Source: Acidithiobacillus sp.
Lineage (GTDB): Bacteria; Pseudomonadota; Gammaproteobacteria; Acidithiobacillales; Acidithiobacillaceae
DNA: 51,623 nucleotides
Direction of reading: 5' to 3'
Assembly (NCBI RefSeq): GCF_023256195.1
Contig: NZ_JAGDWX010000033.1
Coordinates: 26,184-77,806 of the forward strand
Below the pieces are notes generated by a model that was given only the letters and a program-made list of their open reading frames with translations, was not told the origin of the DNA and ran no database searches. Position numbers and translations under genes: made by a program. Positions 17,199 to 26,150 of the stretch are shown one piece after another; position 1 is the first letter of the stretch; every line of letters begins with the position of its first letter.

Positions 17199-17865
17199 GT
17201 CGCAGAAAGCCTTGATGGCGTTCATGGCAGGGGAATTGCGCGGTCTGGAAGCGGAGCGCATGGCGCAGCGGCTGGAACGCGAGGGAGCGCTGGCCGAGGC
17301 CTGGGAGCGGCAGCACTGGGTGAGTTTTCTCCTCCAGCAGGGACGTTCCGGCCAGCGGCCGGCGCCTGCCGATTTCGCCGCACGGGTGCGTGCGGCCATA
17401 GCTCAGGAAGTCGAGGCATCGCAGGTCGCCGAGCATCGGCGCAGTGCGGCCAACGGTCCCTGGTTGAAGGTATCGGCGGTGGCGGCGGTAGTGGTCTTGT
17501 CGGTATCGGTCCTGAGCTTCTTGCCCGGTCGAGAGCGTGGCGTGGGTAGCCCGATGGTCAACTCGCCGACGGCGGTGGCGAGTGCCCAGCAGACGAAAGC
17601 CATGGACGGCAGTGGCAGAGCGGTCTTTGCCCTGCGGCCCGTCCGTTTCGTGGCAAGGGTGCAGCCCGACAGTCGCGCCGACCTGCTCATTCAGCGCGAT
17701 ATCCGCCGGATCTGGGTGCCGGGTGGTCGCGCCTATCCGGGCAATGCTCCCAGCTACGCCAGCAGCGACGCGGCGCCGTTCGGGGGAGGGCTTCTTCCCA
17801 CCAGCTATGAGCGCGGAGCCGGAATCGTCAACCCCAATCTTTGGGCGAACGCGGGTCGCCCCTGA
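17188..17865 (+). CDS. rseA: Anti-sigmaE factor, RseA/MucA type
   Basis: This 225-residue protein has a cytoplasmic N-terminal domain typical of RseA (MNDESQKALMAFMAGELRGL), one membrane helix at about 92-112 (WLKVSAVAAVVVLSVSVLSF) and a periplasmic domain. The cytoplasmic part would sequester RpoE at the membrane until regulated proteolysis. The ATG lies inside the end of rpoE (11-base overlap). The periplasmic part is Arg/Pro-rich and unlike E. coli RseA, and no RseB/MucB is encoded nearby, so activation may differ. Confidence 0.82.
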   Translation: MNDESQKALMAFMAGELRGLEAERMAQRLEREGALAEAWERQHWVSFLLQQGRSGQRPAPADFAARVRAAIAQEVEASQVAEHRRSAANGPWLKVSAVAAVVVLSVSVLSFLPGRERGVGSPMVNSPTAVASAQQTKAMDGSGRAVFALRPVRFVARVQPDSRADLLIQRDIRRIWVPGGRAYPGNAPSYASSDAAPFGGGLLPTSYERGAGIVNPNLWANAGRP

Positions 17866-17941
17866 TAGCCTTTTTTGTCTCGGTGCTTTAGAGTAATCAC
17901 CAGTAGATGGGCAGTCGGTAATGCAATGCTCCATCGCCGTG

Positions 17942-17963
17942 GCCGCCTGAGAGGGCAGGCGGC
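17942..17963. promoter_or_regulatory. Hairpin in the rseA-degP leader
   Basis: GCCGCCTG (17942-17949) and CAGGCGGC (17956-17963) are a perfect 8-bp inverted repeat with a six-base loop, 42 bases before the degP start. No T run follows, so it is more likely an mRNA structure or attenuator-like element than a full terminator. Confidence 0.35.
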
Positions 17964-18004
17964 TCTACACCCATAGATCATCGACGAGCTTTTAGGGAGG
18001 CTTT

Positions 18005-19474
18005 GTGCGGAGAGAGCGTTTTACGGGCCTGAAGAGCCCCGCGATTGTATTGGCTGTGGCTCTGGGTCTGGGTTTTGGACCCCTGTCGCCAGTCTACGCC
18101 GACGCTGCCAATGCGCCGGCACTGGTCAATCTCCCGGATTTCACTCCCATCGTGCGGCAATACGGGCCGGCGGTGGTGAATATCAGCACGACGGAAACCA
18201 AAACGGCCCGTAATCCGGCATCGCCCTTTCCGCCCAACTCACCGCTGAATCAGTTCTTTGCGCCCTTCTTCGGGCCTCAGGGGCCGGGTGGCCCGGGCGG
18301 TTCCGAGGACAAGTATCAGGTACAGTCCTTGGGCTCCGGCTTCATCGTCAGCCCCGATGGCTACATCGTCACCGCCGCACACGTGGTCAAGGGGGCGCAG
18401 AAGATCATCGTCAGCCTGACCAACCACCAGCAGTACGAGGCCAAGCTGGTGGGCCTGTCGACGCGCATCGACGTAGCCTTGCTGAAGATTGACGCCAAGA
18501 ATCTGCCCACGGTACAGATCGGCGACTCCGGCAAGCTCGAGGTGGGGCAGTGGGTGCTGGCCGTGGGAGCGCCCTTCGGGTTTGAGAACAGCGTCACCCA
18601 GGGTGTGGTCAGTGCGACCTCCCGTCCCCTTCCCGACGATCCCTATATTCCCTTCATCCAGACGGATGTGCCCATCAATCCGGGCAACTCCGGTGGCCCG
18701 CTTTTCAACATGCGCGGCCAGGTGGTGGGTATCAATGATCAGATCTACACCAATAGCGGCGGCTACATGGGGCTGTCCTTCTCCATCCCCATCAACGTCG
18801 CCATGGATGCGGTCAAGCAGCTGAAGTTGGGACAGAAAGTCCATTTCGGCTGGCTTGGGGTGATGATCCAGGATGTCAGCATGGATCTGGCCAAGTCCTT
18901 CCACATGAAGGAGCCCATGGGCGCCCTGGTGTCGCAGGTGGTGCCCAACGGCCCCGCGGCCAAGGCCGGCATCAAGCCCGGAGACGTCATTGTCTCCTTC
19001 GACGGTCAGCCGGTATACAACTCGGCACAGCTGCCGCCTCTGGTGGGTGCCCTGCCGGCAGGCTTCAAGGCCAAGGTGGGAATCATCCGCGACGGCAAGG
19101 CCATGACCCTGCCCATCACCATCGAAAGCCTACCCTCGGACATGAGTGCCAAGGATGAGGGTCAGGAGCCAGCGAGCCCAAGCCAGAAGGGCGACATCAA
19201 GCGTCTGAACATCCAGGTGGGTCCGCTGTCCGCCTCGGCCCGGCAGCAGCTGGAAGTGAACAGCGGGGTGCTGGTCCTGGGAGTCGGGCAGGGGCCCGCG
19301 GGACAGGCGGGTGTGCGCCCGGGCGACGTGATCCTGCAGGTGGCCCAGCAGCCGGTGACTTCGGTGGCGGACCTGCAGAAGATCGTGGCGAGCCTGCCGG
19401 CGGGACAGCCCATCCCGGTACTCCTGCACCGTGCTCAGGGCAACTTCTACGTCGTGCTGACTCTGCCGCGCTGA
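18005..19474 (+). CDS. degP: Periplasmic serine protease DegP/MucD (Do family)
   Basis: This 489-residue exported HtrA protease starts at a GTG with AGGGAGG just upstream. A signal peptide is likely cleaved after residue 32 (PVYA|DA). The triad is His126 (VTAAHVVKG), Asp156 (TRIDVALLK) and Ser229 (NPGNSGGPLF). Two PDZ domains follow (about 285-375 and 400-485). A Pro/Gly-rich loop (residues 70-100) precedes the protease, as in the LA loop of Do proteases. It degrades or refolds damaged envelope proteins and is a typical sigmaE target. Confidence 0.93.
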   Translation: MRRERFTGLKSPAIVLAVALGLGFGPLSPVYADAANAPALVNLPDFTPIVRQYGPAVVNISTTETKTARNPASPFPPNSPLNQFFAPFFGPQGPGGPGGSEDKYQVQSLGSGFIVSPDGYIVTAAHVVKGAQKIIVSLTNHQQYEAKLVGLSTRIDVALLKIDAKNLPTVQIGDSGKLEVGQWVLAVGAPFGFENSVTQGVVSATSRPLPDDPYIPFIQTDVPINPGNSGGPLFNMRGQVVGINDQIYTNSGGYMGLSFSIPINVAMDAVKQLKLGQKVHFGWLGVMIQDVSMDLAKSFHMKEPMGALVSQVVPNGPAAKAGIKPGDVIVSFDGQPVYNSAQLPPLVGALPAGFKAKVGIIRDGKAMTLPITIESLPSDMSAKDEGQEPASPSQKGDIKRLNIQVGPLSASARQQLEVNSGVLVLGVGQGPAGQAGVRPGDVILQVAQQPVTSVADLQKIVASLPAGQPIPVLLHRAQGNFYVVLTLPR

Positions 19475-19490
19475 GGACAGGCGCGCCCAC

Positions 19491-19524
19491 GGGGGGCTGG
19501 CCGGCTGGGCCCGCCCCCTTTTTC
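19491..19524 (+). terminator. Rho-independent terminator after degP
   Basis: A GC-rich hairpin pairs GGGGGC (starting near 19491) with GCCCCC (ending near 19518), with an inner GGCC/GGCC pairing. It is followed directly by TTTTTCTT. It lies 17 bases after the degP stop. Confidence 0.75.
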
Positions 19525-19552
19525 TTGTGGCCCGGTCTTTTTCTGATAGGAT
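19525..19552 (+). promoter_or_regulatory. Candidate promoter for lepA
   Basis: TTGTGG (19525-19530) and TAGGAT are spaced 16 bases apart and lie directly after the degP terminator, about 58 bases before lepA. The two boxes match the sigma70 consensus at four positions each, so this is a modest call. Confidence 0.35.
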
Positions 19553-19609
19553 GTGGCGCTATTGTCGGCGCTGCCGTCCTGCCCTGGTTTTGGAAGCTGA
19601 ATCTGGTCC

Positions 19610-21412
19610 ATGAGCGAACAGTCCCTCATCCGTAACTTCTCCATCATCGCCCACGTGGATCACGGCAAGTCGACCCTGGCGGATCAGTTCATTCGCCTGT
19701 GCGGCGCCTTGAGCGATCGCGAGATGTCGCAGCAGGTGCTGGATACCATGGATATCGAGCGGGAGCGGGGCATCACCATCAAGGCCCAGAGCGTGCGTCT
19801 GAGTTACCGGGCCGACGATGGCAAGCTCTACGCCTTCAATCTCATCGATACTCCCGGCCACGTCGATTTTTCCTACGAGGTCAGCCGATCTCTGGCCGCC
19901 TGCGAGGGTGCGCTTTTGGTAGTGGATGCCTCCCAGGGCGTGGAGGCGCAGAGTGTAGCCAATTGCTACACCGCCATGGAGCACGATCTGGAGATCATCC
20001 CCGTGCTCAACAAGATCGATCTGCCCGCCGCGGATCCCGAGCGGGTGCGGCGGGAGATCGAGGAAATCGTCGGCTTGCCCGCCGCCGATGCCATCCTTGC
20101 CAGTGCCAAGGAGGGCATCGGGATCCGCGACATCCTCGAGCAGGTGGTGCGGGACATTCCGCCCCCTCGGGGAGATAGCGAGGCGCCCCTGCAGGCGCTC
20201 ATCATCGACTCTTGGTTCGACAACTACGTCGGTACGGTGGTGCTGGTGCGGGTCGTCAACGGCAGCCTGCGCGCAGGGCAGAAGATCCGGACCATGGTGG
20301 GACAGAAGGACTATGTGGTGGAGAAGGTGGGAGTCTTCACGCCCAAGGCCCTGATTGTCACGGAGCTGGAGACCGGGGCGGTGGGCTTCGTCATCGCCGG
20401 GGTGCGCAGCATCGACGGCGCGCGGGTAGGCGATACCCTGACGGAGGCCAGCCGTCCGGCGGCGCAGCCGCTGCCCGGGTTTCGGGAGGTGCAGCCGCAG
20501 GTCTTTACCGGCCTGTATCCCGTGGACTCCAGCGATTACGAAAGTTTCCGCGAGGCCTTGCAGAAGCTGCGCCTCAACGATTCCGCACTGCAGTTCGAGC
20601 CCGAGACCTCGCAGGCCCTGGGCTTTGGTTTTCGCTGCGGTTTCTTGGGACTGCTGCACATGGAAATCGTGCAGGAGCGTCTGGAGCGTGAGTACGGTCT
20701 GGAGCTGATCAGCACGGCGCCCACCGTGGTCTACGAGGTGGAAACCACCGATGGCAGCGTTCTGCATATCTCCAATCCCGCCGACCTGCCGCCCCCCAAT
20801 CGCATCCACGATATCCGTGAGCCGGTCATCCTCGCCAATATCCTGACCCCCGAGGGCTACCTCGGGCCCGTCATCACCCTCTGCGAGGAGCGCCGCGGGC
20901 GACAGAAAAATCTGCAGTTCACGGGTGGGCAGGTCATGGTCAGCTACGAGCTGCCTCTGAACGAAGTGGTGCTGGATTTCTTCGACCGACTCAAGTCCGT
21001 AAGCCGAGGTTATGCCTCAATGGATTATGAGTTCGCGCGTTTCGACAGTGGTCCCTTGGTGAAGATGGACGTGCTCATCAATGGCGAAAAGTTGGACGCT
21101 CTATCCTGGATCGTTCACCGCGACTTTGCCGAGCGCCGCGGACGTGAGCTGGTGGGTCGGCTGAAGGAACTCATTCCCCGGCAGATGTTCGAAGTTGCCA
21201 TACAAGCGGCGATCGGTGCCAAGATCATAGCGCGCGAGACGGTCAAGGCGCTGCGCAAGAATGTCTTGGCCAAGTGCTATGGTGGCGACATCACCCGCAA
21301 ACGCAAGCTTCTGGAGAAACAGAAGGAAGGCAAGAAACGGATGAAGCAGGTGGGGCATGTGGAGATCCCGCAGGAGGCATTTCTGGCAATCCTCCAGAGT
21401 GATAAACGTTGA
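19610..21412 (+). CDS. lepA: Elongation factor 4 (LepA), back-translocating GTPase
   Basis: EF4 is a ribosome-associated GTPase linked to back-translocation and to 30S biogenesis under stress. The 600-residue protein has G1 HVDHGKST, G2 RGITI, G3 DTPGHVDF and G4 NKIDLP. The LepA C-terminal domain includes [19 protein letters not shown]. Length is standard. It is followed by lepB 44 bases later, the usual order. Confidence 0.96.
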   Translation: MSEQSLIRNFSIIAHVDHGKSTLADQFIRLCGALSDREMSQQVLDTMDIERERGITIKAQSVRLSYRADDGKLYAFNLIDTPGHVDFSYEVSRSLAACEGALLVVDASQGVEAQSVANCYTAMEHDLEIIPVLNKIDLPAADPERVRREIEEIVGLPAADAILASAKEGIGIRDILEQVVRDIPPPRGDSEAPLQALIIDSWFDNYVGTVVLVRVVNGSLRAGQKIRTMVGQKDYVVEKVGVFTPKALIVTELETGAVGFVIAGVRSIDGARVGDTLTEASRPAAQPLPGFREVQPQVFTGLYPVDSSDYESFREALQKLRLNDSALQFEPETSQALGFGFRCGFLGLLHMEIVQERLEREYGLELISTAPTVVYEVETTDGSVLHISNPADLPPPNRIHDIREPVILANILTPEGYLGPVITLCEERRGRQKNLQFTGGQVMVSYELPLNEVVLDFFDRLKSVSRGYASMDYEFARFDSGPLVKMDVLINGEKLDALSWIVHRDFAERRGRELVGRLKELIPRQMFEVAIQAAIGAKIIARETVKALRKNVLAKCYGGDITRKRKLLEKQKEGKKRMKQVGHVEIPQEAFLAILQSDKR

Positions 21413-21456
21413 ACGACAAGCGCTTGCCAACCGGGCACAAGGAAAGAGGATAAGGC

Positions 21457-22251
21457 ATGGATTTTACCCTGGGTTTGTTTTTGGCCGTGGTGCTCACGGG
21501 GCTCGTCTGGCTGCTGGACATCCTATTCTTTCGGGCTCGCCGCACACCGGAGATGAAAGAATCCATAGTCGTGGAATATGCGCGCAGCTTCTTTCCTGTG
21601 CTGCTGGTGGTATTTCTGATCCGCGCCTTTCTCTTCGAGCCCTTTCAGGTACCGTCGGGCTCCATGATCCCCACGATTCGCGTCGGCGATTTTCTGCTCG
21701 TCAATAAATTTGCCTATGGTTTGCGTTTGCCATTGATCCACACGGAACTGACCCACGGTGGACCGGTGCAGGCGGGCGACATCATGGTCTTCCGCTATCC
21801 CAAGAATCCGCGTATCGATTATATCAAGCGGGTCATCGGTTTGCCGGGCGATACCATCGAGGTCAAGGGCAACGATCTCTATATCAACGGTAAACTCATC
21901 CCGCAGCACTACATCGGACCCTTTGCCTATCGCCCCGAAGGGCAGGGTGACCGCGGCATGGTCATCCCCACCAAGGAATATGCCCAGACCATCGGTGGCC
22001 ACACCTTCCATATCATCGAATTCGACACTCCCGAAGCGCACATGGATTTCGGACCCTACAAGGTGCCGCCCAATTGTTATTTCATGATGGGAGACGATCG
22101 CGACAACAGTAACGACAGCCGCTTCTGGGGTTGCGTACCGCGCGCCAATATCGTCGGTAAGGCCATGTTTGTCTGGTTTTCCTGGGACAGTGAAAACTGG
22201 TCCATCCGCTGGAACCAGATCGGTCGGGCGCTGGATGGTCCGCACAACTGA
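21457..22251 (+). CDS. lepB: Signal peptidase I
   Basis: This 264-residue membrane protease removes signal peptides on the outer face of the inner membrane. Two N-terminal helices (about 3-23 and 44-60) precede the catalytic Ser69 in PSGSM and Lys124 in YIKRVIGLPGD. The box E sequence MMGDDRDNSNDSRFWG is near residue 210. AGAGGA lies before the ATG. Only the standard Ser-Lys dyad enzyme is seen. Confidence 0.95.
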   Translation: MDFTLGLFLAVVLTGLVWLLDILFFRARRTPEMKESIVVEYARSFFPVLLVVFLIRAFLFEPFQVPSGSMIPTIRVGDFLLVNKFAYGLRLPLIHTELTHGGPVQAGDIMVFRYPKNPRIDYIKRVIGLPGDTIEVKGNDLYINGKLIPQHYIGPFAYRPEGQGDRGMVIPTKEYAQTIGGHTFHIIEFDTPEAHMDFGPYKVPPNCYFMMGDDRDNSNDSRFWGCVPRANIVGKAMFVWFSWDSENWSIRWNQIGRALDGPHN

Positions 22252-22315
22252 ACCCGGGTCTTGCAAAGTGTTGAGAATGTCCTAATTGGCGTAGCAGATG
22301 AGAGTAGGTGGCGAC

Positions 22316-22696
22316 ATGAATGCAGGGCGCAGTCATCCGATGGTGTTTTCCCGCGAGGGCGGCATGTCCCTCATCGGGGTCGTTTTCTGGATCGTGATCC
22401 TGGCCATGGTCGTCGCCCTCATCGTCAAAGTCATGCCTATCTACTACGACAACCTATCCCTGCAGCACATCGTCCAGCAGCAGGTGCAGGCGGCCGGTCC
22501 GGAAGAATCCCTGGATCAGGTGCGGCGCGATCTCAACGATCGCTTGGCCGTGGCCATGATCGAGATCCCGCAGCGGGATATCTTCATCAGCCGCAACGGG
22601 ACATCCGGGCCGGTGCAGATCCGGGTGGACTATGAGCGGAAAGTACCGCTCTTTGCCAATGTGAGTCTGCTCATCCACTTTGACACCCGGGCCTGA
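22316..22696 (+). CDS. DUF4845 single-pass membrane protein
   Basis: This 126-residue protein has one N-terminal membrane helix (GGMSLIGVVFWIVILAMVVA) and a soluble C-terminal domain (residues about 40-126). It belongs to the DUF4845 family, which is almost always placed between lepB and rnc in beta- and gammaproteobacteria. The GMSLIGV start of the helix is pilin-like. Function is unknown. I chose the ATG at 22316 over the in-frame ATG at 22298 because TAGGTGG sits close upstream. Confidence 0.75.
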   Translation: MNAGRSHPMVFSREGGMSLIGVVFWIVILAMVVALIVKVMPIYYDNLSLQHIVQQQVQAAGPEESLDQVRRDLNDRLAVAMIEIPQRDIFISRNGTSGPVQIRVDYERKVPLFANVSLLIHFDTRA

Positions 22697-22743
22697 GATC
22701 GGCCCCAGGCCATCGCCCTCTCTCATTGTCGTGCATTTCGATT

Positions 22744-22749
22744 TATAAT
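22744..22749 (+). promoter_or_regulatory. Perfect -10 hexamer directly upstream of rnc
   Basis: TATAAT at 22744-22749 ends six bases before the rnc ATG at 22756, and no ribosome site lies between. A start point 6-7 bases downstream would be the A of the ATG, giving a leaderless mRNA. No good -35 box is visible at 16-18 bases upstream. Confidence 0.4.
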
Positions 22750-22755
22750 CTTTTC

Positions 22756-23454
22756 ATGAAATCATCAGAACGATTGCAACACGCCATCGGCTACGTCTTT
22801 CGCGACGAGGGGCTCCTGCGACAGGCCCTCACCCACCGCAGCGCCGGCGCCCAGCACAACGAACGTCTGGAGTTTCTGGGCGATGCCGCCCTCAATTTCG
22901 TGGTGGCGGCGGAGCTCTTTGCCCGCTTCCCTAAAGTCAGCGAGGGCAATCTGTCGCGTATGCGGGCACGCCTGGTGCGGGAGGAAACCCTGGCCCAAGT
23001 GGCAGGCGAGATTGCCCTGGCCGATTCCCTCATTCTCGGGCCGGGCGAGTTGCGCTCCGGCGGTGCGCGGCGTGACTCCATCCGTGCCGATGCCCTGGAG
23101 GCGGTCATCGGCGCCGCCTATCTGGACGGAGGCTTCGCCGCCGCCCAGGGCATCGTACGCCAGCTTATCGTTCCCTTGATGACCGATGCCCTGGGAGACG
23201 AAGAACTGCGCGACCCCAAGACGCGGCTGCAGGAATTTCTCCAAGGCCAGGGCAAGCCTCTGCCCAGCTACAGTCTGGTGGAAGAGAAGGGGCAGGCGCA
23301 CGAGCGCCGCTTTGTCGCCCGCTGCTCCGTCGCCGGGGTGCCGGCGACGGATGCCGAGGCCAGCAGCCGACGCAAGGCAGAACAGCAGGCGGCACAGCAG
23401 ATGCTGGAACAATTGCAGCAATCCTCCGCGGGTCAGCAGCGGCATGCCGGCTGA
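22756..23454 (+). CDS. rnc: Ribonuclease III
   Basis: RNase III cleaves double-stranded RNA in rRNA precursor processing. The 232-residue protein has the catalytic signature HNERLEFLGDAALN (residues about 36-49) and the second acidic cluster ADALEAVIGAAYLDGG. The C-terminal dsRNA-binding domain (about 155-225) contains PLPSYSLVEEKGQAHERRF. The start MKSSERLQHAIGYVF aligns with the family N-terminus, although no Shine-Dalgarno site precedes it. The stop overlaps era by 11 bases. Confidence 0.95.
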   Translation: MKSSERLQHAIGYVFRDEGLLRQALTHRSAGAQHNERLEFLGDAALNFVVAAELFARFPKVSEGNLSRMRARLVREETLAQVAGEIALADSLILGPGELRSGGARRDSIRADALEAVIGAAYLDGGFAAAQGIVRQLIVPLMTDALGDEELRDPKTRLQEFLQGQGKPLPSYSLVEEKGQAHERRFVARCSVAGVPATDAEASSRRKAEQQAAQQMLEQLQQSSAGQQRHAG

Positions 23455-24346
23455 AGACGCCGTCGCGCGCTGCGGCGCGGTGGCCCTGGTCGGCCGTCCC
23501 AATGTGGGCAAGTCGACCCTCCTGAATCATCTCATCGGCCAGAAAATCAGCATCACCGCGCCGCGGCCGCAGACGACCAGGGATCAGATCCTGGGCATCT
23601 GGACGCGCGAGCGTGGGCAGATACTCTTTCTCGACACGCCGGGCGTACACAGTGGCTATCGCCGGCTCAACCGTCACCTGCTGCGCGCCACCCGCGCAGC
23701 CCTGGACGGTGCCGATCTTGGGGTGCTGGTGGTAGAGGCGCTGCTGTGGACGGCGGCCGACGCCGAGGCCCTGCGTTGGTTGCAGCAGCGTTCCATCCCA
23801 CTGCTGGCGGTGGTGAACAAGGTGGATCGTCTGCGCGACAAGACCCGTCTGCTCCCCTACCTTGCAGAGCTCGGTCAGCGCGCCAGTTTTCTGGAAATCC
23901 TGCCCCTCAGCGCTCGCCGCGCTCAGGACGTGGAGCTGCTTGCCCGCCGTATCCTGCCCCATCTGCCCGAGGGGCCGCCGCGCTTTGCCGCCGATGAGCT
24001 GACGGATCGACCGCTACGCTTTCTGGCGGCCGAGTTCGTGCGGGAACAGATCTTTCGGCAGCTGGGCGCGGAAGTCCCCTACGATACTGCTGTCGCCATC
24101 GACCGCTACACCCTTGCCGACGATGGTCGGCATGAGATCGAGGCTACCATCTACTGCCGCCGCTCGGGACAGAAGGCCATGCTGGTGGGCGAGGGCGGCC
24201 AGCGCCTCAAGCAGATCGGCAGCCGGGCCCGCCAGGCCATCGAGGAACTGACGGGTGGGCGCGTGTGGCTAGGTCTATGGGTCAAGGAAAAAGAGGACTG
24301 GGATGGCGATCGCAGTCTGCTCCACGAACTGGGTTATGACGACTGA
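23444..24346 (+). CDS. era: GTPase Era
   Basis: This essential GTPase binds 16S rRNA near its 3' end in 30S assembly. The 300-residue protein has G1 GRPNVGKST, G2 in PQTTRD, G3 DTPG and G4 NKVD. A C-terminal KH domain contains the MLVGEGGQRLKQIG loop. The ATG lies inside the rnc stop region, and the era stop in turn overlaps the recO ATG by 11 bases. Confidence 0.95.
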   Translation: MPAEDAVARCGAVALVGRPNVGKSTLLNHLIGQKISITAPRPQTTRDQILGIWTRERGQILFLDTPGVHSGYRRLNRHLLRATRAALDGADLGVLVVEALLWTAADAEALRWLQQRSIPLLAVVNKVDRLRDKTRLLPYLAELGQRASFLEILPLSARRAQDVELLARRILPHLPEGPPRFAADELTDRPLRFLAAEFVREQIFRQLGAEVPYDTAVAIDRYTLADDGRHEIEATIYCRRSGQKAMLVGEGGQRLKQIGSRARQAIEELTGGRVWLGLWVKEKEDWDGDRSLLHELGYDD

Positions 24347-25014
24347 GGGGGAAGACCGAGCCTTCATCCTGCATCGCTATCCCTTCTCGGACAGCAGCCT
24401 CGTACTGGAGGTTCTCACGGCAAGCCGGGGACCCCTTCCTGTTACGTTGGCGTGGTCACGGCGAGCTGCTGACCCTGGTGGGTGCCGATGAGGCGTCTCC
24501 AGCACGTCTGTTCGATCCCTGGCAGGGGCTTTGTCTGTTCTACGTCAACGAGCTGGTGCTGCGGCTTACCGCCCGCAACGACCCGGCGCCGGAGCTCTTC
24601 GCAGCCTACACCGAGGTCCTGGAAGCCTTCTGGAGTGAGCGCCGCGCCACTTGGTATCTGCGCCGTTTTGAGCAACGATTGCTGCAGGCTCTGGGGTGGG
24701 CGGCGGATTTGTCCCATTGCGCCGTCTGCGGCAGCGCCTGGCAGCCCGGTACGGATGCCTGGAGCCAGGGGCCGGGGACGGCGCCGCGCTGCCCTCGGCA
24801 CGCCGAACCCGGCGCCCCGGTTCTCCCGGATGCCCTGATCCAATGGCTGCGCGGCCATATGGCAGAGGCACCGCCCGCAGCGGTGCGAGAGCCCCTTCGG
24901 CGCTATCTGCGGGCCCAGATCGACGGCCTCCTGGATGGTCGCCCACTGGAGAGTCGTCGGCTCCTTGCGGCATACTTACAAAGACAGAGGGATTCCGGGA
25001 GGCCGGTATGGTAG
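24336..25014 (+). pseudogene. recO: DNA repair protein RecO, internal deletion with frameshift
   Basis: The ATG at 24336 opens a normal RecO N-terminus (RAFILHRYPFSDSSLVLEVLTASRG) that soon runs out of family similarity and stops at 24491. A second frame carries the rest: DPFLLRWRGHGELLTLVGADE joined to FYVNELVLRLTARNDPAPELF and the zinc-site part CAVCGS and CPRH, ending at 25014. Comparing with the RecO OB-fold, about 25-30 residues (the usual RLGLVARGARR strand) are absent at the junction near 24428, and the frame shifts there. RecO loads RecA through RecFOR, so the gene is probably inactive. A separate product could start at the GTG at 24478 but would lack the OB fold. A sequencing error alone would not explain the missing residues. 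Confidence 0.7.
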
Positions 25015-25733
25015 CGCTGGGCGTCAATATCGATCACGTGGCAACGCTGCGGCAGGCGCGTGGTACTCTCTACCCCGATCCCCTGGAGGCGGCCTTCGTC
25101 GCGGAGCGCTTTGGTGCCGACGCCATTACGGCCCACTTGCGGGAGGACCGACGCCACATCCAGGAGCGCGACATTCGCCTGCTGCGCCAGTGCCTGCGCA
25201 CCCGTCTGAATCTGGAGATGGCAGTGAGTGAGGACATCCTGCGCCTCGCCGAGGAGCTGCAGCCCAGCGATTGCTGCCTGGTGCCGGAGCGACGCGAGGA
25301 GCTGACGACTGAGGGCGGGCTGGATGTCTGCCAGGGTCGCGAGCGCATTGGTGCTGCCTGCAAACGTCTGGCAGCGGCCGGAGTGCGGGTATCGCTCTTC
25401 ATCGATCCGGAGCGACGCCAGCTCGAGGCGGCGGCAGCCCTTGGTGCACCGGTGGTGGAGCTGCACACGGGCTTGTATGCCAATGCGCGTACGCGCGCCC
25501 AGCAGCGCAGCGAACTGGCCAAGCTGCGGGAAGCAGCACAGCATGGGGCGGGCCTGGGCCTGCGGGTGCACGCCGGACACGGTTTGGATTATCCCAACGT
25601 GCAGGCCGTGGCGGCCATTCCCGAGGTGACGGAGCTCAACATCGGCCACGCCATTGTCGCCCATGCCATCTTCACGGGTCTTGGGGCAGCGGTGGCAGAG
25701 ATGAAGCGGCTTCTGCTCGAGGCCCGCGGGTGA
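25008..25733 (+). CDS. pdxJ: Pyridoxine 5'-phosphate synthase
   Basis: PdxJ condenses 3-amino-2-oxopropyl phosphate with deoxyxylulose 5-phosphate to make PNP (vitamin B6). The 241-residue TIM barrel has the family landmarks [32 protein letters not shown] and GHGLDYPNV. The ATG overlaps the recO stop by 7 bases with GGGAGG upstream. The stop overlaps acpS by four bases (GTGA). The recO-pdxJ-acpS order is conserved in proteobacteria. Confidence 0.95.
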   Translation: MVALGVNIDHVATLRQARGTLYPDPLEAAFVAERFGADAITAHLREDRRHIQERDIRLLRQCLRTRLNLEMAVSEDILRLAEELQPSDCCLVPERREELTTEGGLDVCQGRERIGAACKRLAAAGVRVSLFIDPERRQLEAAAALGAPVVELHTGLYANARTRAQQRSELAKLREAAQHGAGLGLRVHAGHGLDYPNVQAVAAIPEVTELNIGHAIVAHAIFTGLGAAVAEMKRLLLEARG

Positions 25734-26137
25734 TCGTCGGCCTAGGCTCCGACCTCATTGCCGTCGCCCGCATGGCCGCACTCCACGAGCGTTACGGCGA
25801 ACGCTTGCAACAGCGTCTGCTGGCAGGCGCGGAGCTCGGCGAAGTTCCCTCGGGCCCTGCGGTTGCGGCCTTTCTGGCGCGCCGCTTCGCGGCCAAGGAG
25901 GCGGCCCTCAAGGCACTGGGTACGGGTCTGCGGCAGGGCATACGTTGGGTCGATCTGGAGATCGCCCACGACGCTCTGGGTCGACCGCAGCTCCATATGC
26001 GCGGTGCCGCTCAGCAACGCCTGCAGACACTGGCCAGACGCCCGGGGCTGTGGCTCAGCATCAGCGACGAACGGGCCTATGCCATGGCCACGGTGGTCAT
26101 CGAGGACCAGGATCCGCGTCACGGAGTGGAATCTTGA
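25730..26137 (+). CDS. acpS: Holo-[acyl-carrier-protein] synthase
   Basis: AcpS transfers phosphopantetheine from CoA to acyl carrier protein. The 135-residue protein has the [12 protein letters not shown] start with the metal-binding Asp, and the [14 protein letters not shown] motif with the second acidic ligand. It starts at a GTG inside the pdxJ stop. Length is normal. Confidence 0.93.
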   Translation: MIVGLGSDLIAVARMAALHERYGERLQQRLLAGAELGEVPSGPAVAAFLARRFAAKEAALKALGTGLRQGIRWVDLEIAHDALGRPQLHMRGAAQQRLQTLARRPGLWLSISDERAYAMATVVIEDQDPRHGVES

Positions 26138-26150
26138 GGGAGGGTGAAGG

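Noticed and set aside
24303-24491. Programmed ribosomal frameshift in recO
   Set aside because: No slippery heptamer is seen at the junction, and residues are missing as well as the frame being changed.
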